In this document: positions 25,817 through 37,200 of the stretch, piece after piece | How positions within the stretch are numbered: the first letter of the stretch is position 1 | Layout of the letters: the number at the start of each line of letters is the position of its first letter | Assembly (NCBI RefSeq): GCF_000381745.1 | Contig: NZ_KB906985.1 | Span: forward strand, 24,746-88,745 | Reading direction: 5' to 3' | DNA length: 64,000 bases | Source of the DNA: Psychromonas ossibalaenae ATCC BAA-1528 | GTDB lineage: Bacteria > Pseudomonadota > Gammaproteobacteria > Enterobacterales > Psychromonadaceae | Made by a program: the position numbers and the translations under genes | Notes under the pieces: model-generated | Told to the model about the DNA's origin: nothing | Database searches by the model: none | The model's input: the letters and a program-made list of their open reading frames with translations, nothing else

Positions 25817-28800
25817 TTACTGAGTACACTCTTGAACTAATAATGTACCTGCTGCTGCATCTTCATTTACAGTAAGCAGGAAGCTCCAGTTACCGTCAGG
25901 AAGTGCTGCAGTGTTATTACCTGCACCACCTGCACCAACTACAACAGGATATTCAACATCAGGAGTAACTGCAGTACCGTCTGCAAGAACAAAGTTATTA
26001 TCCCAGTTATCACCGGCAAGTTTAAACTCTACATCACCAGAAAATGCAAAATTAGCCTGGTATGTATTGTTGCCTTTATAAGTCAGTTGATATTCAGGAG
26101 CTATTCCCCATTCTGATTGACTACCTTTAACGTAAATATCAAAAGCAAGTGGTCCAGTTTCACTGCTGTCTGAAAGTACGCTGCAGCTAGCAACTTCTTC
26201 AGCTGTTACCGAAAGTGTTGGTGCATCTGTATTACTTGCATCAAAGATAAAGGTTACAACTGACTTAGCAGTCAATGTTAGTGAAATATTATCACCACCA
26301 GCGACTAACGGCAGAGCTTCACCCAGTGCTAAAGTCCCCTCTGTACCATAGTTAATATCACTCCACTCTGCATCAGCTACTTTGAAACTATAATCACCTG
26401 CATCCAGTGTTTTGATGATCTGGTATCTACCGTTTGCAGTAAAGTCCATTTCATCAGTTGGATCCCAAGTAGTCACACCACGCAGGAATACTTCGGTATT
26501 ACCAAACGGCGGCATTTGAGTCAGATCTTTATTACTTTGGTTTACAGGCCAGCCGGCACCACGAGTACTTGCCTGCGGTAATACAAATACAGCAGTAGTG
26601 AATGGAGAGACAGTAACAACATTACCATCAGCGACTGTTGCAGTGAAAGTCTTGTTGTATTCAGCAGAGCCAGCTAAAGCCGGATGCAGCGCCCAAGTCC
26701 CTGCACCAAGTGTCACTGTTTTAGCTTCTGGTGAACCGTTGAAAACGGTAACAATTGCATCATTATTACTATCCAGGTCTGCACCTGCACTTACACCATC
26801 ATCAATTGACATTACAATCAAGTGCAGCTGCTGATCATCACCAACACTGCGGAAGTCAATTCGATTCATTATTTCCTTAGCATCACCAAGACTGAACAGT
26901 TTGCTGCTGCTGCGAACTTTCAGGAAGTCCAGTGCAAGTGCTTTTGCTGTTGCAATATCAGCAACTTGAGGCGAAGCAGTTTCATCAGTTATGATTTCAC
27001 CAATCAACGGCCAGTTATCAACATCACGATTTCTTAGCGGTAAACCAACATTCCACTGAGTAGTTTCTCCCGTAAAGTCAACGCGGTTATACCAGTCACC
27101 TGAGTCGTAGCTGTCACGAGACATCGACTTAGAACGAAGTAGTTCAACTCCCATATGAATAAATGGAACACTTTGGCTAAGCAGCGGCATGCTCAGACCT
27201 AAAACATGCATTCTAAAACGATCTTCTGTTGATGTTCCATTTGCAATTTTATACTGGTTAAAATCCCAGAATGTCTGGTTATCATGCTTAGATATATAGC
27301 TGACAGTTTCATATGGATGGTTAACATAACCAGAAGGAGACTGACCATAAAGTACATCTTGGCCACGGCGCGTATCACCTTCATTATTAACCAGTACAAA
27401 ATCACGCAAGCCGCCCGCAAGCTCTACACGGATCTGATCACTGCGCAACTGCAGTTCTGCTAATGTCGTGTCAGATTGTGGGAAATCTTCGTTTTGGCTG
27501 GTATGTAAGCCGCTTGCCCATCCCTGTGCTGAACGATGGTTTTCTGTATTGTAACGACCGCCACGAACGGCATCACGCAGACGATCAGAGAATGAGCCAA
27601 TGCCTGTTCCTGCAAGGTTTTCTTGACTAGCCTGAACAAAGCGGGCGTCATTTGCTACTTCACCGAAGTTCCAGCCTTCACCGTAAAAATAGTTATCTTC
27701 ATCAACAGCAAGCACTGCTTTTAAAGAATCCTGCATTGCGGCCAACGGCTGATGCCCCATCAGATCGAAACGGAAAGAGTCAATTTTATACTTATCAGCC
27801 CAAACAACCAGAGTATCAGTCATTAGCTTAGCCATCATAGTATGTTCAGTTGCCGTATTATCACAACAAGTAGACTGTTCAACACTGCCGCTTTCTGCGT
27901 TACGACGGTGGTAATAGCCTGGAACTAAACGATCTAGTATAGAGCGTTCACTTAAACCCGAAGCATTGGTGTGGTTGTAAACTACATCCATAGTGACACG
28001 CAAACCAAGATTATGCAGTGCCTCTACCATTTGACGGAACTCTTTAATACGACCCAAGCCGTCAGGGTTTGATGCATAGCTCCCCTCTGGTGCCCCATAA
28101 TGAAGCGGATCATAACCCCAGTTGAAGCTGTCATGCATCGCCATATCGGTCACAATCTGCTCAGCACAATCTGTTTCAGAATCACAAGCGGCTAAAACAT
28201 CTTTAATAAGCGCGGCAGAATCAGCAGTTGCACAGATACGCGCAGCAGAATTCAATTCACAAAGCTTGCTTACAGGGTCAAGAATATCAACACGCATTGC
28301 AGGATCTTCATTAACCGTTGCGATATCGAATGCAGGCATCAGATGGAAGTGTGTTAATCCAGCTTCAGTCAGCTCTTTTATATGCTTCATCGGCACAGAA
28401 TCAGTCTCAGTGAATGCAAGGTATTTACCTCTATTTTCATCCGATGTAGACTCATCAAGCGCACTAAAGTCACGAATATGTGATTCATAAATAACGATAT
28501 TTTCTGATGTCGGAATATTTTCAATATGCGCTGCCCAACCATCAGGCGTTACTTCTGCAGCATCAAAATCAACAACTTGTGAGTACTTACTATTAGTCGA
28601 CAAGCTCCATGAATAAGGATCTGTTACTTGATAGTTTTCTAGCTGGTCACTCACATGGTGATAAACTGATACTTCATAGCGGTAGAAGGTTCCCGCCGGG
28701 GCATCATTATCAACACTCCAAATACCAGTAGCAGCATCTTCAACCATTTGTACAGGAGAGTTTTCAAGTTCAGTCTTATCAGCATTGAACAGGTGTAGTT

Positions 28801-29857
28801 TTACATCAGTCGCGGTAGGAGCCCATAGTTTAAACGCGCTGCCTGTTGCACCTAAAACTGCTTCATCAGCGTCATTATCACCCGCTGTATATAAAGCGTC
28901 TAATACACCTGGTGTCTGCACTAAAGTCGCGCTGACAACATCACCATCGGCATTTTTAGCAACGGCAACCAGCTGCTGCTTCAATAATGTTTTTACATCC
29001 GCGTCATCAGGCAGTGCCCACGGAGTCAAACTAGAAATATGCGGGAACTTAGCTGCTGCGCTCTCTGTCAAAGCACCAGAGGTCAAAGCAATTTCTGTTG
29101 CACCCGTGATAACGCCCTCTTCTGACAGTTCAAAATTTGCCTCAGCAGAGTGATAAAGGCTGACAGTTTGAGCAACGTCACCAGCACTCCAAAGCAGAGT
29201 ACTTTCATCAACCCAATGCGCTGCAAAGCCGCTCACTTCAATTGCACTCATAATATCCAGTGCAGCCACACGTGAATCATATATGGTTGAAGAGTTGCGG
29301 ATCATCGTTACAGTACGATCGGTAAATTCAGCAAAATTCAATCGAATATCAGCACCAGATATATTCTGAATGGAATCATCAACAGTTTGACGTACGATAA
29401 AGTTAACACAACCTTCATCAGATGCTAGATCGAGCACCCAATATGGACCGTTTGCATCTTCTCCATCAGGAATGCGACTTACGTTACCCCAGTCTCTTCC
29501 TAGCTCAGATGCCGCCAATGCGCTGCAGTTTTCATTATTCCAAAGATGCAGAGAGTACGCCTGATACTGGCTGTCATCTGCAATTGAACGAGCGCTAGCC
29601 TGCTGAGTGGGATCAAGAAGATAAACAACCGCCTGCTTAGCACCAGCAGTGAACGGTTCTTCACCATCTGGAGTAGGCTCTGGAGTCGGCTCTGGAGTCG
29701 GTTCCGGAGTAGGTACTGGAGTTGGAGTTGGTGTCGGCACCACTACATCGTTTGATGACGAACCATCACACCCAGACAGAGTAAGGGAAGCAACGATTGC
29801 CATTGCACAGATTCGAGGCATTGTTGCTAACGCCAGTTTATTGAGTTTATTTTGCAT
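25817..29857 (-). CDS. pulA: Pullulanase 1: lipoprotein type I debranching enzyme with two C-terminal starch-associated modules
   Basis: Hydrolyses alpha-1,6 links of pullulan and branched glucans outside the cytoplasm. 1346 aa: signal with lipobox SLTLSGC (+2 Asp, as in Klebsiella PulA), a (PTP/EPTP)n linker at about 37-65, N-terminal pullulanase domains, a CBM48-like domain (AFKLWAPTATDVKLHLFNAD), and the GH13 core. The type I signature FNWGYDPLHY is present; nucleophile Asp ~697 in SFRFDLMGH, acid/base Glu ~726 in YGEGWNFGE, and stabiliser Asp ~859 in SKHDNQTFWD. Two X25-like modules follow from about 1110. Its control region and signal peptide match those of pullulanase 3. Confidence 0.93.
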   Translation of the reverse strand: MQNKLNKLALATMPRICAMAIVASLTLSGCDGSSSNDVVVPTPTPTPVPTPEPTPEPTPEPTPDGEEPFTAGAKQAVVYLLDPTQQASARSIADDSQYQAYSLHLWNNENCSALAASELGRDWGNVSRIPDGEDANGPYWVLDLASDEGCVNFIVRQTVDDSIQNISGADIRLNFAEFTDRTVTMIRNSSTIYDSRVAALDIMSAIEVSGFAAHWVDESTLLWSAGDVAQTVSLYHSAEANFELSEEGVITGATEIALTSGALTESAAAKFPHISSLTPWALPDDADVKTLLKQQLVAVAKNADGDVVSATLVQTPGVLDALYTAGDNDADEAVLGATGSAFKLWAPTATDVKLHLFNADKTELENSPVQMVEDAATGIWSVDNDAPAGTFYRYEVSVYHHVSDQLENYQVTDPYSWSLSTNSKYSQVVDFDAAEVTPDGWAAHIENIPTSENIVIYESHIRDFSALDESTSDENRGKYLAFTETDSVPMKHIKELTEAGLTHFHLMPAFDIATVNEDPAMRVDILDPVSKLCELNSAARICATADSAALIKDVLAACDSETDCAEQIVTDMAMHDSFNWGYDPLHYGAPEGSYASNPDGLGRIKEFRQMVEALHNLGLRVTMDVVYNHTNASGLSERSILDRLVPGYYHRRNAESGSVEQSTCCDNTATEHTMMAKLMTDTLVVWADKYKIDSFRFDLMGHQPLAAMQDSLKAVLAVDEDNYFYGEGWNFGEVANDARFVQASQENLAGTGIGSFSDRLRDAVRGGRYNTENHRSAQGWASGLHTSQNEDFPQSDTTLAELQLRSDQIRVELAGGLRDFVLVNNEGDTRRGQDVLYGQSPSGYVNHPYETVSYISKHDNQTFWDFNQYKIANGTSTEDRFRMHVLGLSMPLLSQSVPFIHMGVELLRSKSMSRDSYDSGDWYNRVDFTGETTQWNVGLPLRNRDVDNWPLIGEIITDETASPQVADIATAKALALDFLKVRSSSKLFSLGDAKEIMNRIDFRSVGDDQQLHLIVMSIDDGVSAGADLDSNNDAIVTVFNGSPEAKTVTLGAGTWALHPALAGSAEYNKTFTATVADGNVVTVSPFTTAVFVLPQASTRGAGWPVNQSNKDLTQMPPFGNTEVFLRGVTTWDPTDEMDFTANGRYQIIKTLDAGDYSFKVADAEWSDINYGTEGTLALGEALPLVAGGDNISLTLTAKSVVTFIFDASNTDAPTLSVTAEEVASCSVLSDSSETGPLAFDIYVKGSQSEWGIAPEYQLTYKGNNTYQANFAFSGDVEFKLAGDNWDNNFVLADGTAVTPDVEYPVVVGAGGAGNNTAALPDGNWSFLLTVNEDAAAGTLLVQECTQ

Positions 29858-30096
29858 TTAAGTAACTTCCTGTATTTTGATATTTTAAAAATCAGTCTTA
29901 CCTTATTCACAACCAGCTAATGTTGCGCCGAAAAATCATATTGGATTGTCATAAATTAATAGTTGATCCAACCGAAAATTTTCAGAATAGAAACCTGCAA
30001 AAATACATTTTTTGTGAGCTGTATCGCCACAAAAATGCTTCTTTGCGGCTAAAGCAAAAAAATACACTTTGTTACAAAAATCATTCAAAAATCCAA

Positions 30097-30110
30097 TGTA
30101 AACGTAAACA
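30097..30110. promoter_or_regulatory. LacI-type operator before pullulanase 1
   Basis: TGTAAACGTAAACA, CG-centred quasi-palindrome, identical to the site at 41436-41449 and related to the two sites before pullulanase 2. Likely bound by a LacI-family maltodextrin regulator not encoded in this window. Confidence 0.65.
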
Positions 30111-30243
30111 CACAGAAAAATAAACCTTTAAATCAACGCTATACAGAACATCTCGAATTGACAAATATTTTTTAAAACATTTTTTCTATATAAAAAAAAG
30201 CTCTTCACAGAACAAAGCCCGCGTTTTAAGGCTTCAATTTTAA

Positions 30244-30257
30244 TGGAAGCGTTACCA
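30244..30257. promoter_or_regulatory. Second CG-centred motif before pullulanase 1
   Basis: TGGAAGCGTTACCA, repeated exactly at 41585-41598 before pullulanase 3. It fits the general LacI-family half-site pattern (and formally the cre consensus of Gram-positive CcpA, a regulator not expected here). Confidence 0.5.
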
Positions 30258-30688
30258 CTCTGTTTTTGTTATTTTAAAGAGTGACAAAAGTCTGGCGACT
30301 GCATCCATAAACGTCTTGTAATTGTAAAGAACAGAGGATGATTACTCTCTATTCTAGAGCCATAAATCATGGCTAAAACAGATAGAGACTTTGACAAAAC
30401 ATTTACTAAACAACTTCATTTTTTCTTATATTTATCCTCAAAATTCTTTTTAAATAAATAAATAAACAAAATAAAGTTTAACATCAAACCAAATTGGTTT
30501 GCACTTTTGAAGTCGTACTGCAATTACCAGTACAAATTTTGTTCAGATTAAATTAAAGAGAAGATTAAATTGATCTAGATAATAAACAGACAGGTTAATA
30601 TATTTTGCGGCACGTATGGTTTGTATCTGGATAAAAGAGCCTAGTGTATGATTAAAAAAACACTCCGCAGCTTGGACTGCTCATAAAA

Positions 30689-30742
30689 AGCCTGTCAACT
30701 ATTAACTGACTAGCATTTAGGGTAAACAGGCTCCTTTTTTAT
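30689..30742 (+). terminator. Orphan intrinsic terminator
   Basis: Arms AGCCTGT/ACAGGCT (30689-30695/30726-30732), an inner GTCA/TGAC pairing and a T6 run. No + strand gene lies upstream within 800 bp, so it may end a small RNA. Its left part resembles the terminator of pullulanase 3 (37840-37871). Confidence 0.6.
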
Positions 30743-30925
30743 TACCACCCTGCTTTCACTTCTAAAGCCAGCACTTATAAACAGATCTATTAGAGCCTCT
30801 TTAATACTTAGCAGACTGATAAATCCAAAGCGCAGTTTCATAAAAACAGCCGATTCAAATAATTTGTAGATAGAAAATTTATTAAAAATACCAATTAAAA
30901 AGGAACGGCACCAACAGCCTAGAAT

Positions 30926-30939
30926 TGTATACGTTTACA
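30926..30939. promoter_or_regulatory. LacI-type operator 1 before pullulanase 2
   Basis: TGTATACGTTTACA, CG-centred palindrome (6 of 7 pairs). Confidence 0.7.
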
Positions 30940-30978
30940 TTGAGATCTCTGTAACCATTTAATTTAAAAGCTTTTAAC

Positions 30979-30992
30979 TGTATACGTTTACC
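30979..30992. promoter_or_regulatory. LacI-type operator 2 before pullulanase 2
   Basis: TGTATACGTTTACC, same motif with one change, 53 bp (about five helical turns) from operator 1, which suits cooperative binding on one DNA face. Confidence 0.65.
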
Positions 30993-31063
30993 CCAAAAAA
31001 GTTCTAGAACGATCACAGTTACATTTTTCTGTTTCTATATAGTTTTGCCATATTTGCTAAACC

Positions 31064-31088
31064 TTCCAAGGTTTCCAAGGTTTCCAAG
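31064..31088 (+). repeat. Short tandem repeat, 9-bp unit
   Basis: Nearly three copies of TTTCCAAGG in the leader of pullulanase 2, a possible slippage site. Confidence 0.7.
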
Positions 31089-31213
31089 TTAATGCAGGAG
31101 CTTTTATCATTTCTCATCAATAGATATTGACGAACTGATAACTAATTTACTTAAACAAATCTTCAAACGGATTAGTGAACACTTACACCTCGCCTCGAAT
31201 ATAGGGAATTATA

Positions 31214-34200
31214 ATGAACATCAAATACATGAAGTTACCATTGGCAGCCGCTGTTAGTTTAGCCCTGAGTGCCTGTAATGGTAGTGACAGCAGTGACCCA
31301 GTACCAACACCAGACCCAACACCAACACCAGTCCCAGCACCAGTCCCAACACCAGAAACAACTCCGTTAAACGGTAAAGTAATTGATGGTTATATTAGCG
31401 GTGCAACTGTCTTTTTAGATAAAAACCGTAACTCAGTATTAGATGACGGAGAACCATCCGCTCTTTCAGATGGAGAAGGTGCTTATAGCCTGCCGCTGAC
31501 TGAAGCTGACATTCTCGCATTACCAACAAGCCCTATTGCTGTGCTTGTTGGTGCGGGTGCTAAAGATATCGACACTGGCGAAGAGTTTACTGAAGATAAT
31601 AATCTGCTATTAACCACGCCTCCTATTTTAGACTTTGAGCCAGGACAAGCTGCGAATTTTTCCCAGGCTATCACCCCATTCACCACACAATTGTATAATG
31701 AAGTAAAAGATACTCTAGAATTAGTCGTTACAGGTGAATTAAGTGCAGGTGCATTAACATTGGCTGTAGACACAGCTAAATCAACGGTATTGAAGGATAC
31801 CGCTGAGAAATTAGGAATTGAGACAGATAAACTCGAAGATCTGTTATTTACTGATTTCCTTGCTCCAGCAGGAGAGGCTAAATTAGAACTGGCCGAACTT
31901 GAAAAGATTGCTGACTTAGCGGTGAGTGAAACCGATAATCTACAGGAAAGCCAACAATTAGAAGATGAACTTGCAGGAGACCTAAAAGATAATCAGAAAG
32001 TAACTGCAAGCATTAATGAGTACTCTTTTATTGAATGGCATACAGGGAAAACTCTTCTTATTAAAGAGATCTCTACAAAAACAACAACAACTGCCGACAA
32101 TGGCGATAAACTGATTGAACGGAAGGCAACAAAATACCGTCTCAATGCTGACGGCACGCTAATGCAGGTTGCAGGTGAACCATTAATTTATGAAATTGTC
32201 TCTGATACAACAAACGAAAAATCAGATGGTACTTTTGAAACAGTAGTTAAATATGAGATAGATAAAAATGGTGATAATAAGCGCCTATTTAAAGGCCAGT
32301 CTTACCGACGAGGCACCTGGACTGCAACAAGTAGAGAATTTACTGAATATTTTGATGAATCTGCGCCAAGTGTAGAACTACCGGAAGTAACATGGGATGG
32401 CGATCGCAGCTATCAAGGCAGTGATATTAAGACTGCTGTATTAGCAGAAGATTATACTGATATTGACTTTATCCAGCACAAAACTGAAAGTAAGGTAAAC
32501 AAAGACGGTAAAACAATATCGACTTTAGTTTTCAGTCAGTTCACTCCTAAAGATGGAGCATACAATCTAGAACAAGCCAATTATGCTGAAACACGCATCG
32601 ATACCCACAGCGCAACCGGTGTTTTACACGAAGTTAAAAAAGACTGGGATGCCGATGGGTCTATCAATGAGTACATTGCTGATGAAGTACTGACTGATGG
32701 TACGACGATCCAAACAACGACTAAACCTATCTGGCAAAATGCTCAGAAAAGCGACAATTGGCAAGAGTATGCTGATTACAACTTCACAGGAAAACCTTTA
32801 AGTAATTTCTGGTTAGAGCAGACCATCACCAACAAAAAAGTTGACGGCTTAGATGTTGTTATATCTCAAGGGGAGCGCTATCTACTCGATTCTTCCACAA
32901 ACACAGCGAAACAAGACGGTGAGGGTAATAAAATCCAGTTTAGTACCTGGCTTAGTACTACAACTCAACGCACAACAGAATTAAGTGTTGAACAGGTAAA
33001 ATGGACACATACTCATCAAGATGATTCCCTATTTAATTCCGCCGAAGAAAACTTTACTGTGGATGCTGATGATCTAGGGCAAAAAGTGGCCTATTCCGTG
33101 AAGTATGCCAATGATATCTGGCTGACTTGGGATTTCCCTGAGTGGGGAGGACAAAATGTCAGCAACTTGTTAAAAGTGGTTGATGCTCAGTTAGCAGAAA
33201 ATGAAAATGATTATAGTGCAGTAGATATTCGCGCACTGATGGTAGACGGTTCAACAGAAACACCAGATCAAGATTGGCTCCTGCCAACATCAAGTTTCAT
33301 TGAGGATGCTCAAGGTAACGTGCGCACCTGGTATATCGTAACCAATACTTTTGATGGTGAACTTAAGCTGCATGAGACAACACTGCCAAATCTTAATGCA
33401 GATTGGGAATTAATATTTATCCCGGGCGGGGCAATAACACATGTACCTGACGGCTTTAATTTTGAGAATTGGAACAACACAACTCAAAATGTAAACATGC
33501 CGCCAATTACAGAGGTGGACACTGAAAAAGGAAGCTTTAGTTTTGCACCAGGTTTCGGTTGGAATCCTGAATACCCTTTCCACATGTATCTTGATAAAAG
33601 TGAAGCCGAGGCTAAGCTTGCACAGTTAAGTACACCAGAAGACGGAACTGTTAAGGCGCAAGATAACCAGGCGGTTATCTATGCAATGACCGATGCGGAA
33701 AACCGTGCGGACTGGACTCTGCACGTATGGAATAATGATCAATGTGACGCATTAGACGGAGAGAATATTGACGGTTTTGCAGTTTGGGGCGAAGGCGTCA
33801 AAATGACTGGTGAGGATGAAAATGGTGTTTACTGGGTCTTACCGCTGCTAAGCCAGGAAGCTGATGACTGTGTAAACTTTATTGTTCGTGATGGTGAAGG
33901 TCAGTCTACAGATTTAAAACTTAAGTTTGCTGACATTGCCGATCGCCAGGCTTTTGTGTCCAGTGATTTCTCTACAATTCTAGACAGCGCTTCGGATACT
34001 CCGCCAGTTGCATTAGAAGGCTTAAAAGGTGCGTTAATTGATGCAGCAACTATTGCCTGGAATGTCGGTAACGCGGCTTCTTATGAAGCTCATTACCTGG
34101 TAGATGGTGGGTTTGAGATTAACGGCACAACGGGTGAAGTTGTTTCTACTTCTACTCAAGAGTTCGCTCTTACCAGCAAAGATATGCCTGAAGGCGTAGC

Positions 34201-37200
34201 TAAGCGTTATGAAAATTATAAAGCGTTTGCTTTTGAACTGCCAGACGGTGTCACGCTAGATACTTTACTTCAAGGTCAGCTGGTTGTTACAGCTAAAAAT
34301 GCTGAAGGTAGAATCATTGATGCAACAGGCATGCAGTTAGCTCCTGGGTTAGATGCCGTTTACGCAACGGGTGAGACTGGTGCGCAAAATGAAACAATGG
34401 GTGCTGTAGTTAACGGCTCTGATGCAACATTTAACTTATGGGCGCCAACAGCTAAAAACGTTTCACTTTACCTTTATGATGCTGACTTAGCGCAGGTAGG
34501 TGATGCCGTTACTATGACGCGTAAAGAGAATGGTACTTGGGAAGCGATTGATGTTGCAGATGCGCTTGGTAAATATTACCGCTATGAAGTAAAGGTATAC
34601 CATGCCGCACTGGATAGTGTTGAAACACTACAGGTTACTGACCCATACTCACTTAGCTTATCAACTAATAGTAAATACTCTCAAGTAGTTGACTTATCAA
34701 TAGAAGCTAAGCCGGCAGGTTGGGATGAGCAGGTTATTCCAACAGTTAATAACCCGGAAGAGCAGGTTATCTATGAAACGCATCTGCGTGATCTGAGTTC
34801 TGCACCTGGTGACGGCGGCAGCGATGCACTTGATGGGAAATACACGGCAATTACAGAAACTGAACGTGAAAGTATTAAGCAGCTGGCTTCTCTGGCTGAA
34901 AATGGCTTGAACACCATTCACCTTCTGAACTTATTTGATATTGCTACAGTAAATGAAGATCCTGAAAAACGTGTAGAGTTAAGCGATACAGTTGCAAAAC
35001 TTTGCGGCCTGAACACAGGTGCTGCCGTTTGTGATGATGGAGTTAACGATTCAACGATACGTGAAGTGCTTGAAAGTTATGACTCAGAATCAAGCGACGC
35101 ACAAGCGTTAATGAATGATTTACGCATGTTTGACAGCTTTAACTGGGGTTATGACCCGTTCCATTACACAACACCTGAAGGCAGCTATGCAACTGATGCC
35201 GAAGGTACTGCGCGTATTGAAGAATACCGTACTCTAATTATGGAACTTCATAACATGGGTTACCGCGTAGTAATGGATGTGGTTTATAACCATACTAACT
35301 CTGCAGGTACAGATGACAAATCCGTACTAGATAAAATTGTCCCTGGATATTACCAGCGTTTAAATGCATCAGGCTCTGTAGAAAATTCAACTTGTTGTTC
35401 AAATACGGCAACAGAAAATGTCATGATGGGTAAATTAATGACAGATTCACTGGTGACCTGGGCACAAGAGTACAAGATTGATGGATTCCGTTTTGACTTA
35501 ATGGGACATCAACCGAAGCAGTTAATGCTTGATTCACTTGCGGCAGTTAAAGTAGTCGATGCGGATACTTACTTCTACGGTGAAGGCTGGAACTTTGGTG
35601 AAGTACAAAATGATGCACTGTTTGTACAGGCAACTCAGGCTAATATGGCTGGTACTGAAATAGGTACTTACTCCGATCGTCTGCGTGATGCAGTGCGCGG
35701 CGGCGGTCCGTTTGACGGTGGTGATGCATTACGTGCAAACCAAGGTTTTGCTACTGCAGGTATCTGGAATGAGATGCAGGAAGATGAAGATGCATCCGTT
35801 GCTAAGCTAAGAAAAGACGGCGATATCATTCGTTTAGGTATGGCGGGTAACTTAGCCAAGTTTATATTACTGGATCAAGCTGGTAATACTAAACGTGGTC
35901 AAGATATCGATTACAACGGTCAGAATGCAGGTTACACAGTAGATCCGCAGGAGAATGTCTCTTACGTGTCTAAGCATGATAACCAGACATTATGGGATAA
36001 CAACATGTACAAAGCGGCGACAGATGCAACTTCTGCACAACGCGCTCAAATGCAGATCCTTGCATTAAGTACTAACATGTTGGGTCAGGGTATTCCTTTC
36101 ATCCATATGGGTTCTGAACTATTACGTTCTAAATCTATGCAGCGCGACAGCTACGATTCTGGTGACTGGTATAATATCGTTAACTACGATAAAACGAGTA
36201 ATAACTGGAATGTTGGTCTACCTCGTGAAGATAAAGATGGTTCTAACTGGCCGTTAATCACTAAAATCATTGCTGATACAAACGCAGCCCCAACAGCGGA
36301 AGACATCGCCTGGACAGATGCTCGTTTTAAAGAGCTATTAAAAATTCGTACGAGTTCTCCACTGTTCAGTCTTACAACTGAAGCTGAAGTTAAGGCACGT
36401 GTTGACTTCCAAAACACCGGTACTGATTCAATTGCTGGTGTGATTGTAATGAGCATTGATGATGGTACTGGTGTTACTGATTTAGATCCTGCAGTTGATG
36501 CGATTGTTGCTGTGATTAATGCAACTAATGAAGATCAGGTTATCCCTGTGACAGATGCAGCTGGTTTTGCATTACATAGCGCGTTAGTTGATGGAACAGC
36601 AACTTTTGCCGATGGTAAATTTACCGTTCCGGCATTAACAACGGCAGTATTTGTTAAAGCTCAAGGTGATGCACAAGGTACTGGTCTAGCAGTTGATGAT
36701 AGTACTAAAGACTTAAGCTCTATCCCTCCATTTGGTGATGATATTCCTCATATTCGTGGTGACATGAATAATTGGGGTGATGCTGATGCAATGAAATTCA
36801 CTGCTGCTGGTGTTTACAGTATGACCATGACTCTAGAAGCTGGTACTTACGGCTTTAAAGTAGCAGATCCAACTTGGGGCGCGATTAATTACGGCGCTTC
36901 CGGTGCATTGGTATTGGGCGAAGTTCTAGCATTGGACGGCGGAGATAATATCTCGCTTACATTAGCTGCTGATTCAGTTGTAACTTTTAAGTTTGATGCA
37001 GGCGATAAAGACGCTGCAACACTTACTGTGACAGCTGAAGAAGTTAAAAGCTGTTCAGTACTAGAAGACAGTACGGAAACTGCACCATTAGAAACTGACC
37101 TTTATATTAAAGGTGAGCTAAATGGCTGGAGCGCTGTTCCTGAAAATCAGTTAACTTACAAAGGTGATAATATTTACCAAGTTGTATTAACTGATACTGT

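Larger units (their letters stand above)
29858..30260 (-). promoter_or_regulatory. Control region of pullulanase 1, duplicated at 41208-41602
   Basis: AT-rich region, largely alignable by eye with the block before pullulanase 3. Shared, in the same order: GCGCC.AAAAATCATATTGGAT, a hairpin with arms TTGGAT/ATCCAA (29941-29946/29966-29971), ACACTTTGTTACAAA, the operator at 30097-30110, AAGGCTTCAAT and the motif at 30244-30257. The hairpin would be in the 5' leader if transcription starts upstream. No ORF here is credible. Confidence 0.75.
30261..31213. other. Long AT-rich intergenic region before pullulanase 2
   Basis: No credible ORF over about 950 bp. It holds an orphan + strand terminator (30689-30742), two LacI-type operators (30926 and 30979), and a short tandem repeat (31064-31088), ending in the pullulanase 2 leader with GGGAATT before the ATG. 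Confidence 0.6.

Noticed and set aside
28122..28490. 122-aa plus-strand ORFs antisense to pullulanase 1 (also 28785-29153)
   Set aside because: Ser/Ala-rich translations typical of reading a coding strand backwards; no start signals.
29660..29745. Repetitive DNA near the start of pullulanase 1
   Set aside because: It encodes the Pro-Thr/Glu linker of a lipoprotein, not a mobile or CRISPR repeat.
29920..30123. 67-aa plus-strand ORF
   Set aside because: Runs through the duplicated control region and is not kept in the second copy.
30244..30257. Perfect match to the Gram-positive cre consensus
   Set aside because: CcpA is not expected in this lineage; kept only as a generic LacI-type motif.
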